From Hygrocybe punicea (taxonomy: Eukaryota > Basidiomycota > Agaricomycetes > Agaricales > Hygrophoraceae), in assembly GCA_963556145.1 (NCBI GenBank), contig OY744465.1, positions 7,254,001 to 7,318,000 on the forward strand: a stretch of 64,000 nucleotides of DNA, given 5' to 3'. Shown in pieces: positions 1 through 11,306 of the stretch. The notes under the pieces are model-generated. The model made no database searches and was not told where the DNA came from. It saw nothing but the letters and a program-made list of their open reading frames with translations. Both the position numbers and the translations under genes were made by a program. Numbering within the stretch: the stretch's first letter is position 1; each line of letters starts with the position of its first letter.

Positions 1-136
1 CTGTGTGCATCACGGACAATCTCCAAATGTAATGATTGATGTCTCGGACAGGGAAAACCCCCATATGATATGGACAAATCTTGTTCTCCCACAAGTCTGG
101 GAGACACACTAGACATGGATGGTATACATCCACTTT

Positions 137-221
137 GGGCAATGGACAGACACCCGCTATGGGCATTGGACAGACACCCACTATGGGCATTGGACAGACA
201 CCCGCGATGGGCAATGGACAG
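137..221. repeat. 24-bp tandem minisatellite, about 3.5 copies
   Basis: Three full units and a half unit of a 24-bp motif beginning GGGCAWTGGACAGACACCC follow each other at 137, 161, 185 and 209, with one or two substitutions between units. The array is open in one frame because 24 is a multiple of 3, but no flanking coding context supports a gene. Confidence 0.85.
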
Positions 222-1908
222 TTGACAAGAGCATACATAATATATATGACATGGGGTTAAAAGTGGAGCAAATACAGTATCTAATGTCAATGGCTGGATG
301 AAGCATGAGACGGCAGAATATCGGCGACAGCTTATAACACTTACATAGATTATATATGGCGAAAACTGGAGGTAGACAACCAGTATGGATAGCGGCGGAG
401 AAGCGGCGGCATACATCTGCAACATATGAGAAAAGGCAAAATATAGGCAGTTATAACTACTCACACAATTGAAACCTACAGACCAAAATATATCATCGCG
501 ACTGTGGATTGTAACATACTTGAGTATAGATAGTGACGGGGACTGGCAGGGAATGAACCTATGGCAACTTGCACCAGTACCCAGGTTGGGAGACACTGTC
601 TCCAGTAATGGGTACAACACAAGAGGGCAAGGTAAAGTTTCGACACTGTAACAGAGCAGAAGTGGGTGAGGAAACGGAGATGGGCGCTTCGAAACTTACG
701 TGTGAAAATTTCCATCTGCAATGGAATTGGACGGTAAGCCAGCCCATACACCCCTGGACACCAAGTTCGACTCCAGTATAAGGCAGTATAATGCAAGGAG
801 CAATGGCAACGGGCACAAGGTAAGGTGATGCATGAGTGGAGTGCTTTGTTAACTTGAAAGCTGCTCAGGCCCCTTTTTGCTCGCGGCTGTCTGTCGACGG
901 CACTAGTCCAGCTTCCATTTCCGCCCGGAGGGCGGCGATCTGAACCCAGTAACCCTGTTGTTGCACCGGCACAACCGCTTGAACTTGGAACCACCGAACC
1001 TCACTTTTTCTGTCTACACTCCACGTCCGATCGCTAACAGTGAACTGGCCAAGTTGCCATACCCAGACCAACATCTTGGACTAGAGCGTATCGTTGACAA
1101 CATACCACACCACTACTATTACACGTGGCCAACTAAAATCGTCCATCTCAGCCAGAAATTAAAGGATGCCGTGTATGGCGATGGAGTACAGGTAGTCATC
1201 TCTCCCGAAGTCCATATATCTCGTGTTTCGTGCCATCTATGTTGACCAAGCTCACCATATGTAGGATTCCACCATCATGCAATTCCCCATCCCATCGTTG
1301 GGCATGAATGCATGCGCTCTTATCTGGACATCTCCGCCTGACCTCAGCGCCAGGCAAAATGACCTTCACGTCAAAGGCGACGTGTCGGAGATCGAAGTCT
1401 GGTCCATTGTCGTGCCGCACGTCGGACCTCACCTTGAACGACGTTCCCTGTCACCTGTGGAAATTGACCATGACAATCTAGCATGGAACACTTGCCCCGT
1501 CCGAGGCGAGCTCCTTGGCACACTCGATCTGACCTTATTGCCCAACGCCACTACTGTCGACTTTGTATGTCCCACCAATGGGGTTGAGAGTTGATCTAGG
1601 CACAAGCAGAAGAGGCTCCGCTGGATGCAGCGAAGCGAGAGCCGTGATAGCATTGGCTGTTCATTCTTTACTGTACACATCTAAAAAAACGAGCTACACA
1701 GATTTTTTCTTGTGTTCTTCTGACGTAAAAGTGCGGAGGAGACAACAAGGACAAAGCTTCCTGGACTGTACCAACAGAACTGCAAAAATAGTTGCCAATA
1801 TTGTTTAGAAACTCGACAACATGATTAATCACCAAGAAAGATGTGCGGACAAGGGGGGTAAAAATTGTTACGAAAACTACATGACAAATTGCAAACCGGA
1901 CATGTCCA
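222..1908. other. Region without a convincing gene
   Basis: Only short overlapping open frames occur here. Two plus-strand frames (958-1245 and 1277-1594) have protein-like composition. The second contains a stretch reading GDVSEIEVWSIV that resembles an unnamed Agaricomycete family as I remember it. Neither has an identifiable start, splice context or domain, so I treat them as possible degraded exons at most. Confidence 0.4.
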
Positions 1909-4373
1909 CTATTTGGCAGTCACACCTAATAAAACGGCAAACTGAACATTCGTCGAAAGGATAGTCATCCCAGAGCGCTCGCCATAATATGTGCTCAAGG
2001 TATAACCAACTGCAACAAGAGAATGTGCCGGAAGATCAAGACTGCCTTTCCTGTACAGAGGAAAGTCTGACAAGTTCCGGAAGTCATTTTCTGTGAATGA
2101 AAATGTTTTCCCATTCTTAAGACGGCCGTCATAGATGGGGACTGCCAAAGAGAATGTCAGTCAGGTAAGGGGAGTGGCATAGAAAAGTACTTTTGTCTTC
2201 AAACGCGGGAGAGGCAGGATAGTAGGAAGCACCAGGTTTAACTTCACGTGTACTGGAAACCATGGGATTTGCGACGGTCATGAAAAGGCTGCCAGATTTA
2301 CTTGGTGAAGAAGGGGCACTCATAGCTACAACAGAGAAGATCAGGCATAGTGATGCAAAAAACGCAGCAAGAAAACGTACCCTGCCTTCGGGTAAGGAAA
2401 GAAATACCCATGCTGGAAATAGCACCTGCTACCACATCAAAATTGAATACTTGACCCCAAAGGGACATATCCCTGCGCATCTCTTGTGCAAAGGGAACAA
2501 CGGTTATTTTATGCACCGGATATGGTGCACTTGGAGACCCCCCTGAGCCCTCTATAATCAGAAAACACTCAGTAGTAACACCAAGCATGATTCCAACTGC
2601 ATTATTGTTGGTGCCTGCAATCTTCAGTCGATGAGACTCAACAAAGAGGTGCCTGGGATCTATCCAGCTCATATTGACAAAATTCCCTGATCGGACAAAC
2701 ACGAGGCCTTTCAACAAGGAGCTACGTCGGGAGTAAGCCAAAATTTCACAGAAAAATAGTAGGATAGTCATACTTGACAGACGATTCCGCAAGAGACGTG
2801 ATCAAGGTTGAGAAAGAGACTCGATGGGACTCGTTGTCGACATTGGCCAAAAATGGTTGAACAACACAGACGCGGCTGTGAACAGTGAATTAAGATCACA
2901 GATAAGTAGTGAGAGAGAACATACCGAAGATGGGGGAGATTCTTGTATATCTGATATAAACTCGGGTCTTGCAGGTTCTTGCACATTACAGCGGTATTTT
3001 TATCATCACCAACATTTCCAGTCATGGACTCATCATGCGAAACATCCGCCCTGGTAGATCATGAGCAAGTATCCCAGGGCAAGAAGACCAACTGACGGTT
3101 CAGCATCAGATGGCAATATCCCGTCATCTTTTGGATCTTGACTACTATTGTTTTTCGCATCGATGTTCCTAGTTTGATGTGAGCTACACAGAAACAGGAA
3201 AAGAACAATCTTACAAAATAGGAACAATTTCCTTGACCTCCATATCAGAGGCGTTTTCGTCATCAACATTCGGGGGAGGCCTACAACAAATGGGTCACTA
3301 GTGGAACGTCAACCAGTCCAATTGCACACATACGTTGCAAATTTTTCAACCTTCACGACAATACCCTTTTTGGAATTAGGCGATACCAAAGTGGTCGCAA
3401 TATGAGCATCACCAAGCCTAAAATGCAAGATAACTGTCAGCTAGAAAACGGCTGAGCTGGGGAACATACTCTGGATCCTCAGATGTCAAGGGCGACAGAG
3501 TCTCAGGCGCATTGAGTGACTGGACAGGAGACGGAGCAGATGATTGCTCATTAGCAAGGCGAGCTTTTTCAGATAGCACCTTTGCCCTGCTACTGGACAT
3601 GAACATATACACCAGAATGCATACAAGAAACATACTTAGAACGAGGCCTTGTAAGCAAAGTCGTATCATGATGCTCTGGCTCTGGCCTGAAACAGACAGT
3701 CAGTCTACAGAGGAGTGAGAGCAGAGTACGTACGTACAGAACATCAGCCTTGCCAGCCTCATCCCTTAAGATAGCGACTTTGCCCTTGTTGGTTTTGGAC
3801 CTTCCTTTCATACTTGTCAATTTCCCCTTCACATTAGCAGACCTTCCAGGACACGTCAAAAATTGATAAGACTCAGTCAGAGAAACAACTGACCTTGCTA
3901 TTTCTTCCTCCGAAGACAACTCCGCCTCATTGGCACTACCAAAGACAAGAGAAGCCTTAGCATCAAGAAGTGCGGCATTGACCTTGGCCCTGAGATGTAT
4001 CAAAAATGGTAGCATTGAACTAAACAAGAGGTGACGAACATAATAGATACGGCAGGGAGATTGTCGTATTTGACAGAACCAGGGACAGGGCCTGAGGCAG
4101 ACGCTCTCTTTTTCTTCGAAGGACTTGGTGGATTCTCGACGACTTCGCTGCACAGTATAGGTAAGTAGTGTTTGCATAAATATGGTGAAGTAGCATACAT
4201 TTCTGAGTCGGATGAGACAGCGACTTGTGTCTTACGCTTTGTAGTTTTCCTGGTGGAGCTAACGAACCTGAGGACAAACATTGAAATATAAAAAAAGCCA
4301 TACCAAATGGGACTTGGAGAGACAGGCTCCAGCACGATGGCTTTTTTTGCGGGTGGCTTTTTTTGGGAGCCAA
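1909..4373 (-). CDS. Multi-exon protein of an uncharacterised Agaricomycete multicopy family
   Basis: I do not know a function. Going leftward on the minus strand there is a start followed by a Lys-rich N-terminus (MAPKKS, 4373), charged low-complexity exons (4260-3740), a short hydrophobic stretch (about 3660-3600), and a more conserved C-terminal half. That half includes the motifs NFVNMSWIDPRHL (about 2690), PFAQEMRRDMSLWG (about 2470) and a final exon with PIYDGRL...FPLYRKG...VAVGYTLSTYYGE, ending at 1909. This C-terminal pattern (decorated WIDPR, FAQEMRRD, VGYT boxes) recurs in many hypothetical proteins of mushroom genomes in my memory. Exon joins were not all resolved, and several candidate introns between 3400 and 2900 have imperfect borders, so the copy may be partly degraded. 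It is separated from the next gene by a tandemly duplicated segment. Confidence 0.5.
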
Positions 4374-4779
4374 TGCTAAAGAAGTACGAACTCAGTTCAC
4401 ATTAAGGAAAGAGAAACAAAAACTCGCCTCTTTGCAGCAGAAGTACAAATGGCCATGGAGGCAAGTAGGATGTCAGGGAATTGGCGAAAATTTGTGGCTT
4501 GTTGAAGCGAAATGGCAGTCACCCATATATATACAACTATAAGGAATAAGTTAGCAAAAGGCGGATCAAAAATGAGGACATAGCAGAGCATTTCAAGAAG
4601 GCTGCGTGGCCATATGCATGGCGTATCCATTCAATATGAAATTCACTGAAACGCAGAGAGAGATCTCTGACGGCTGCTCATCCTTCTTCGTGCCCACAAA
4701 AACACGGTCACCGCACTGCTCAATTTCAGTATGTCTGAAACAAACACGAAGCATACCGCAAATGCAGAAGCTCACCCAG

Positions 4780-5285
4780 CTCAATTTAACCAAATCTGAA
4801 ATGAGGGAACACAAGAGAAACCGAAGCATACAGCGGAATCCAGTGGGGTGCATGACAAGGGATATATGCCACAAGAAACACACCATAATGGTGCTGCAAG
4901 ATCTGAAAGCATGTCGCCGAATTGTCTAGATGAAACGCAGGCTGTAAAAGGGGGCAAGGGGTTTAGAAGTCAATAGCCCAACCTGATGCCCACTGTGCAG
5001 GATAAACTCATTGAAGGCTCGGAAATTGGTTTCTGAGATCACCCGGCTCAATTAACCATGTTTGAAACAAGAAAAAAAAAAAGCATACTGCGGAAGCCGG
5101 TGGTGTACGTGACATGGGATGAATGCCACACGAAGCACAATATAATGGCGCTGCCAGAACTGCATTGGATTGTCTAGATGAAACACGGGCTGTAAAAAGA
5201 GTGCCAAGGGTTTAGAATTTGATAAACCAACATGATGCCCACGATGCAGGATAGATTCTTTGAACGTTTGGAAATGCATCGCAAT
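4780..5285. repeat. Two-unit tandem duplication, period about 270 bp
   Basis: The stretch from about 4780 (GCTCAATTTAACCAAATCTGAAA) to 5020 is repeated from about 5049 (GGCTCAATTAACCATGTTTGAAA) to 5285. Shared blocks include GTCTAGATGAAAC followed by GGCTGTAAAA, and CATGATGCCCAC / CCTGATGCCCAC followed by GCAGGATA. The copies differ by many substitutions and small indels, so the duplication is old. Short open frames across it look like decay products. Confidence 0.7.
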
Positions 5286-5690
5286 GAAGCATGGAGTTAC
5301 TGTGTATACGTAACAACTGGTGGCAACCCCACAAGAGAAGCATCAAGCGACGAAATTGAGCAGGTCGGCACACCCATGAAATAGGGCACGATAGGGACTG
5401 GATTAGTAGTTCACCACCATTGCTCCTACTGTTGTATGCAAACCTTCTTGAACACAATGGACCAATTTTACGACCTCCAAAGCGCACGTGAGTGGATTGC
5501 TTGTCACTAAGTGGAAAACTAAAATCACCTCAGGACATGCTTTGGAAAAACTTGAATCCGAACGAGGGGGTGACGAAAGCCGCCAGCTGGCCAACTTGAC
5601 AAAAGTACGTAAATACGTGTAAACGTTTGTAGATAACCAAACAAGAAAACACAGACAGCAAATTGGACGCAGCAGTTTAGTATAACGCAT

Positions 5691-6633
5691 ATGGATCAAC
5701 CATCGACCTGGCGAATGCTTAGAGCAGTGGCTGTGGGGCATGGAGAAGCTGGTGAGGGTGGTGCGGAGGAGATGGTATTCACAATACAAGGAATTGTGTC
5801 TGCGATAGAATTTCCACCCCTCACAGAAAAGCCTTCGTGAGTGACGGTTGCCTCAACGATAATTATACCTCATAAATTTCCTGCAGTGGGATGCATTCAC
5901 GCTACAAGTTCCTCAGACAAAGTATTTCAATTATTGGAGCTGGATCAACGGTTTTCGATGAGGCAGTAAGATCGGCGCAGGAAGTCTACTCGGTCTTTCT
6001 GCGTCAGTTTTCCGAAGGAAAACTTGGGCTTTGGAGTGTGGCGGTACACGAAGGTCACTCAGCTGCCCTTGACCTAACTAACTGCTATTTCACGCCCAAG
6101 AGGGATGCACCTGGGATGGAGCACATCCCATTCACCGAATCAGAGGATCCTCATGGGATTCTGGAGGAAATGGCGAAAACAGGATACATACGTGGCGAGG
6201 ACAACAAAGTACATTATTTCACGTATCACGTCGATGGACAAGGGAATCCCAGGTAAATTAATACAACCAGCTCTCACATTGTTGTAAATCTGATGTTTCT
6301 TATAGCTACAAGGACGCCAAACCACAAATGTTTCGTGTGGGGGACATCGTCGAGGTCCAAATTACCTTCATCGCTGTTCCGCTGAAAGGCCAAAATTTCA
6401 AGATGTTACCAGTCTTACACTCTATCGCTTTGCTCGACAGCACGTTTACGGAGGTAATTGAATAAACGAAACACAATAATTGTCTAACTCAAAAATTTCA
6501 GGAAGCCATGAGGAAACGAATGACCAAAGTAACTAGTCAAGGCAAGCTGTCTCTGAAACGGAGGGTAGGATATAATGAGACGGATAAAGAAACGAAGAGG
6601 CCGAATATGAACAACATGGATGTTGGCGAGTAA
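5691..6633 (+). CDS. Uncharacterised Agaricomycete multicopy family protein, four exons
   Basis: Function unknown. Four exons splice cleanly: 5691-5836, 5887-6252, 6306-6453 and 6502-6633, with GTGAGT...CTGCAG, GTAAAT...TTATAG and GTAATT...TTTCAG borders. The product is about 263 residues. Its recognisable part is the third exon, with MFRVGDIVEVQITF and a run KMLPVLHSIALLDSTF. This resembles a family of hypothetical proteins seen repeatedly in mushroom genomes that has no assigned role. No signal peptide or membrane segment is visible, and the C-terminus is basic (KRR, KETKR). All reading frames are intact across the introns, so this copy could be expressed. The ATG at 5691 is the first in frame, and the GATCAACC context gives no competing upstream start. 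Confidence 0.7.
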
Positions 6634-7454
6634 TGATACTGGTTCGCCTCATATTCTGTGCGATGGACCAAACCCCGTTCAATATTCTAGATTATAGCAT
6701 ATGACAATGTTGACTCATCGGATCTGAAAGAGACCATTGAATTTGAATGAGGGTGATTTCATACTACTAGTGTACCATCAAGTTTCTGCTACCCCACCCG
6801 CTCCTCTGCCCTTCCCTTCTCATCTTTGACATGCCTCGCATACTCTATTCGAAGCCCACCCACGCCCTGACCGCCTTTCTGAGCGCAATAGCAATGATGC
6901 CGGAGCACCTTTGCCCAAGCTACAAGGGCCATCCCTGTTTCTTGCTCTTTCTGCCATTGGTCCCGCATGTTTGGCGTGTAGGCGGCGTGGTGATCGTGTT
7001 GGTGGTCGTGGTTGTGTTGTTGAGCAACAAATAAGAAATATATAAATTATTAATAACATACATCCGTTGCCATTTCTCATTCGTCGCGGCCTGGTTGGTA
7101 CAATGAGAAACGATAGCTGCAGGCAAGTGGCCGAGGTGTTGTTGCAAAGTTGACCAAACACGGCAATTGCCGCAACGATAGAGGGGCCATCTTTTTGGGT
7201 GGTCTCAGTCTTATTAAGACCGAGCCTAAATAAATTTAGGACTCGGAATGTCGGGTCCTCCCAAGGGGCCCCCATTGGAAGATTCCGTGACTTCAACCCA
7301 AATTGGTGGCCGGGGTCCAGATTTGAAGTCGTTGAGGCACTTTTGATGAACTCAGATTTCACTGCTTCCACAACAAACTTTTGACAAAACTAGTTGACAG
7401 ATTTCTTCCTTTATATTTTTAGTATGTACTTGGATAGTTAAATGTGTGTAAAAC
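6634..7454. other. Intergenic stretch before the copia LTR
   Basis: An open frame of 183 codons lies on the minus strand (6820-7371) with a Gly/Asn/Pro start and a short hydrophobic segment. It has no recognisable domain and overlaps GT-rich low-complexity DNA (6980-7020). It may be part of a dispersed repeat. No gene is called. Confidence 0.4.
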
Positions 7455-7573
7455 TGTTGGGAATAGTGGCTGAATTATCGTGGAAAGGATTAGTCACCTG
7501 TCCGATGAATAATGCTGAAGCGCAGCATGTATTCTACTCACCACAAGAAACTTCTAGTAGATTTAGCTAGTAG

Positions 7574-7580
7574 TATAAAA
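7574..7580 (+). promoter_or_regulatory. TATA box of the copia LTR
   Basis: TATAAAA lies in the middle of the short LTR, 120 bp after its start, the usual place for the U3 promoter of a copia element. The hAT insertion 60 bp downstream would now interrupt any transcript started here. Confidence 0.6.
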
Positions 7581-7637
7581 GCCCTCTCAGAGAGAGGCAA
7601 ATATAATTCATTCCACATAAAATAACTTAGCGGTCAA

Positions 7638-8330
7638 TAGTGTTGCCATAGTCCAGTTCGGAACCGATCCGAACCTGGTTCAAACCCCGAACCGAACCCT
7701 AAGTTCAGTCTAAGTTCAGCACTTTGGCTGAACTGAACCACGGGTCCGGTGCGGGGTTCCGGGCCCTTCAGAAATTTCTGAACAGCTTGGAACTGGGTCC
7801 AAACCGTGACTCATTTGTACATAGATACTGAAATATTCAATTTTTGTATTAATTTTGGGGTATGAACTCGTGAGAACTTGGGTCATGTGACCTTAAACAT
7901 ACACGCAAATTCACGCAGATTTGACTCAACAACAACAACAATGAACAATAACAGCAACACTGGTAAGTAACTAGTTTATTTCATACTTTACTGACATTTT
8001 CTTAAACAAAGAAGCCCCCCACAGCCCACGCCCATGCCCACGCCTGCCCGCGCCCATGCCCAAACCACACCAATGCCCACGATGGGAACCACGGATGGTA
8101 GCGACAAAAGGATGCAGTGGGGAGTGGTGCGGCCACCCCCACTGCTAAGGTACATTGTCTATTATATTTCTTTGGTTATCTATACTTACCCCCCACAGCT
8201 CCATGATGCCCGTGAGCGTGGATGCGGCAGCAGCCACAGCTGCAACGAAAATGGCGGCACCAACAACGGCAGCACCAACGGCAGCAGCAGCGTCGACAGC
8301 GGCAGTGGCAGCAGCAACAGCGTTGACAGC

Positions 8331-8362
<32 letters not shown>

Positions 8363-8774
8363 TGGCGACGGCAGCGGCAGCAGCAACAGTGACGGCAGTG
8401 GCAGCAGCAACGGCAACGGCAGCAACAACGGCGCCGGGAGCGACACAGCACCAATGGCAGCAGCGGCTGCTGCAGCTGCAGCAATGGCGGCAACACGGCA
8501 GAACGAAGGTCCCCCCATCCACCCCACCCATCCAAACTCCTTGCAACCCCAGGCCCACGTCAATTGATGTGGCGCTGTGGCTTGCGAGGAAATTTGAGGT
8601 GGAGGAGGATGGTTCACGGTCCAAACCGCATCCAGATGCAGACTGAACTGCACAGAACGGTCCCATGCGGTCCTGGTTCCAGTTCAGCAGAAGGGCCGAA
8701 CTGAACTGAGGGTCTGGTTTTCAGTTCAGCCAAAAAGGCCGAAAACCAGACCAAACTGGACTTCGGCAACACTA
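7638..8774 (+). mobile_element. Non-autonomous hAT element with trinucleotide-repeat core (copy 1)
   Basis: The terminal inverted repeats TAGTGTTGCC...GGCAACACTA extend to about 24 bp with three mismatches. An exact 8-bp target duplication GCGGTCAA (7630-7637 and 8775-8782) is the hallmark of hAT superfamily transposition. Subterminal DNA is rich in GGTTC/GAACC and AACTGAAC blocks. The core (8215-8500) is a GCA/CAG/GGC triplet expansion, open in several frames on both strands and giving poly-Ala, poly-Ser or poly-Gln-like translations that I regard as non-coding. No transposase is encoded. The element sits inside the copia 5' LTR and is therefore younger than it. Confidence 0.92.
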
Positions 8775-8892
8775 GCGGTCAACAACCACTGCAACTATAT
8801 ATTCCAATAGGTTATGAGCCCTGAATGGCTTTAACAGAAACACGATCACGCACCTCCAAACATCGCATTACTACCTCGTATACTAGCTGACT

Positions 8893-9772
8893 ATGACAGA
8901 TGAAGTCACACACACATTGGGATCCTACCGGATCGAGTTATTGAAGGGAAACAATTGGATGCCGTGGAAGAGATGGATGTTAGCTGTGCTTCGGGATCTT
9001 GGGTTAGAGATGTACATCGATGTGGAATCAAAGGCCCCTGTCCTGGCGGACGCATCCCGTCCAACATCAGAGGAATCTGAGGCGATGAAGAAATGGCATG
9101 GTGGAGACGCCAAGACAAGGACGCGGATTGAGCTCGCAATTGGCGATGCAGAAATGATACATATCATTGGCGCACACATGGCGAGTGAGATGTGGAAGCA
9201 GCTAACCTTGGTAAAGGAATCCAGGGGGAAGCTCGGAATATTAGCGACGCGACGCGCATTGTACTGGTTGATTGCCAAAGAAGGATTCGACCTAATTGAG
9301 CACATATATGAAGCTCCGGAAACTGCAGGAGGAACTCCACCTGATGGGAAGCCTCGTTTCCGATGAAGACTTTGTGATGATACTTGTATCCTCCTTACCA
9401 GAAAGTTGGGACTTGTATACATCAGCGTATTTAGGCTCGAAGAAGGATGGAACGTCACTGACATCACACGAGCTAGTCGCGATCCTATTAGAGGAAGACC
9501 GCAGGTGCCGTGAGCACAGCGGAGATCCTAACAACATTGCTATGCATGGGAGGTTCACCGGAAAGCACGACAGAAAGGGTAACGGAAAGCAGAAGGCAGC
9601 TGATTCTGAAATGGAATGCTTCAACTGCCAGAAGAAGGGATATATGGCGAAGGACTGCTGGTCTAAAGATGGCGGAAAGGAAGGGCAAGGGCCAAAAGGA
9701 AAGGAAAGGGCGCCGGAAAGGGTGGAAACCAACGGGACTGATCAAATCAAGCTGCTGCAGCAGCTGCCTTGA
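8893..9772 (+). pseudogene. Copia gag, frameshifted
   Basis: This is the nucleocapsid polyprotein of the copia element. The first frame (8893-9366) has the typical Ty1/copia gag start with LLKGNNWMPWKRWM. The second (from about 9296) continues the same protein with LRKLQEELHLMGSLVSDEDF and SLPESWD, so a one-base shift near 9310 breaks the gene. The CCHC zinc knuckle near 9617-9660 reads CFNCQKKGYMAKDC: the zinc-binding His is replaced by Tyr, a single C-to-T change. A basic Gly/Lys tail follows. Normally the protein would package the retrotransposon RNA into virus-like particles in the cytoplasm. This copy cannot do so. Confidence 0.85.
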
Positions 9773-9829
9773 TCTCAGTGTTGTTTTTGGCTGTTTCAGG
9801 TAGAGATTCTGTAATATTGAGCTCTTTAG

Positions 9830-10905
9830 GCAATGATGAAAGTGAGTTATGACACCCATCGGCCTCAATGGTGAATTCTGCATCAGCAAACACAGTTGCT
9901 CAGCCATATGAAGACTCACCAGAAGCATTGCCCATAAACCAAGATCTGCAATCGTCAGGGCACGATGTTGTCCATCCTTCAAAACATGGCACGGTTTGTG
10001 ATGCGAATTGCATTCGTGAAGGGCCTGAAGTTCCCTGACAAAGTTGGCCTTCAACTTGACCTCAGAGATATCGCTCGTATCAGGTGTGTTAGACTTTCCT
10101 TTTGCTCGCCGTTTGTCCTGATGGAAGGGCCTCAGATTGTAGTTACAAGATAAACCGGAAACTCACATCCTTGCTATCTGTGGCTTTGGTTTTCTTCATG
10201 CCAGCGTTCCTGTCAATGAGAAAGACCTTGAACTCTTTCTTCGACTTATTTCCCTTCTGGCGCTCAATCTCCTTTCTCACATCATCTCACAGTCCTGAGA
10301 AATGGATTACTTTGGTAAGAAGCTTTGGCAGTTCCTTTTGAGTTGCAGTGCTGAACTTGTACGCGAGGCTCAACTCATCCTTCTTCACGCCCATGTCGCC
10401 AGCTATCATGTAGCAGAATATTTCCCATTCCATCTGGGAGCTCAAGACTTTGGATTCTGTCGCACCATCAATGGGGACAAGAAATTCGAGCTGAAGATCT
10501 GGTATTTGCATGTGAAAATTATTCTTGACAATATAACCACAACTTACCGGCCATGATGGCATCCGAATCTTCACTGTTGGAATCCTCATCTGCAAAAGAG
10601 ACATCTCCGTCACTCATAACAGGTGCGCCTTCATCGGAACCCAAAAGATCGTTGGCTGCCTTCATGACAGATTCCTCAGCTCTGCTGTCATCCATATTAG
10701 CAGAGTTGGGTACAAGAGTTGATTGCAAGTTGTCAGATGAGCTTGCCGCTAGTTTTGATAAGGGGCGTGGTCTTGGACGGGGTGGGGGAGGTGATTCGTT
10801 GACTTGGGGATTAGCATCCATGATGGGATGTTTTGTTGGTCGACCAGGCTTTGCTCCGGCTATTTTGCAAGCTGCGGCTTTTGCTTTCTTCGTTGAGTTG
10901 ACCAT
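9830..10905 (-). pseudogene. Uncharacterised Agaricomycete multicopy family gene with in-frame stop
   Basis: Function unknown. On the minus strand an exon starting near 10903 encodes a Lys/Ala-rich N-terminus, a Pro/Arg run and an acidic segment (SFADEDSNSEDSD). It splices at a GTAAGT (about 10548) to an exon with FLVPIDGATESKVLSSQMEW and CYMIAGDMGVKKDELSLAYK. A TGA interrupts this exon (about 10285) where the family, as I remember it, has Trp, consistent with TGG to TGA. Further exons carry KEFKVFLIDRNAGMKK (about 10220) and CHVLKDGQHRALTIADLGLW (about 9960). The end is unclear and approaches the copia gag. It lies where the copia protease/integrase should be, in reverse orientation, so it probably arrived with an insertion or rearrangement. 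Confidence 0.6.
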
Positions 10906-11298
10906 TGAGCTATGGGATGGTGCAGAGGAAGCTGTGAGTGAAAATTTTATCGCTTATTCGCCAGCACCAAATTTGAAAATTTCTACTTTGCTACCTCCTG
11001 AATTGTTTTGCAACAAAAAAGCATGGATTGTTATTTGCGCCATGACTAAGTAGTAAGAAAGCTGAAATGAAAGACAAGGAAATTGGGATGTGGAGCATGC
11101 GAGTGATACAGTGATCGCAAACTATTCGCGAGAGTGGAAGATAAGGGCAAATAAGGATGGGATGACGAGATAGAATCTCTGTGGGACTTGGGCATCCGGA
11201 AATCAGAAGATAATGGTGAATAAGAGTGAAATGGGGCTATGTAAACAGAATCTTCATGGGACTCAGGCATCTGGGATTCATCATTATTTCATGCGACC
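10906..11298. other. Upstream region of the multicopy-family pseudogene
   Basis: AT-rich DNA, possibly the promoter of the minus-strand pseudogene to its left. No gene, repeat or terminal repeat was recognised, and the boundary between this block and the copia sequence was not found. Confidence 0.35.
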
Positions 11299-11306
11299 AC
11301 TCATCT

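Larger units (their letters stand above)
7455..8809 (+). repeat. Copia 5' LTR, about 210 bp, split by a hAT element
   Basis: The LTR starts TGTTGGGAATA at 7455 and ends ATATTCCAATA at 8809. These ends are imperfect inverted copies (canonical end would be CA), one transition away from a normal TG...CA LTR. Removing the hAT insertion (7638-8774) with one target copy leaves about 210 bp. A putative primer-binding region (GGTTATGAGC, similar to the initiator-tRNA-Met site) follows immediately at 8810. Confidence 0.75.

Noticed and set aside
958..1594. Two plus-strand frames that look protein-like
   Set aside because: Possible exons of an unknown family, but no start, introns or partner exons could be set. 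Mentioned only within the region entry.
6820..7371. 183-codon minus-strand frame
   Set aside because: No recognisable domain, and it overlaps GT-rich low complexity. It may be a dispersed repeat, but I could not define its ends.
8145..8666. Several long overlapping open frames (poly-Ala, poly-Ser, poly-Gln/Leu) in the hAT core
   Set aside because: They exist in all frames because of triplet repeats without stop codons. There is no start context, domain or conservation.
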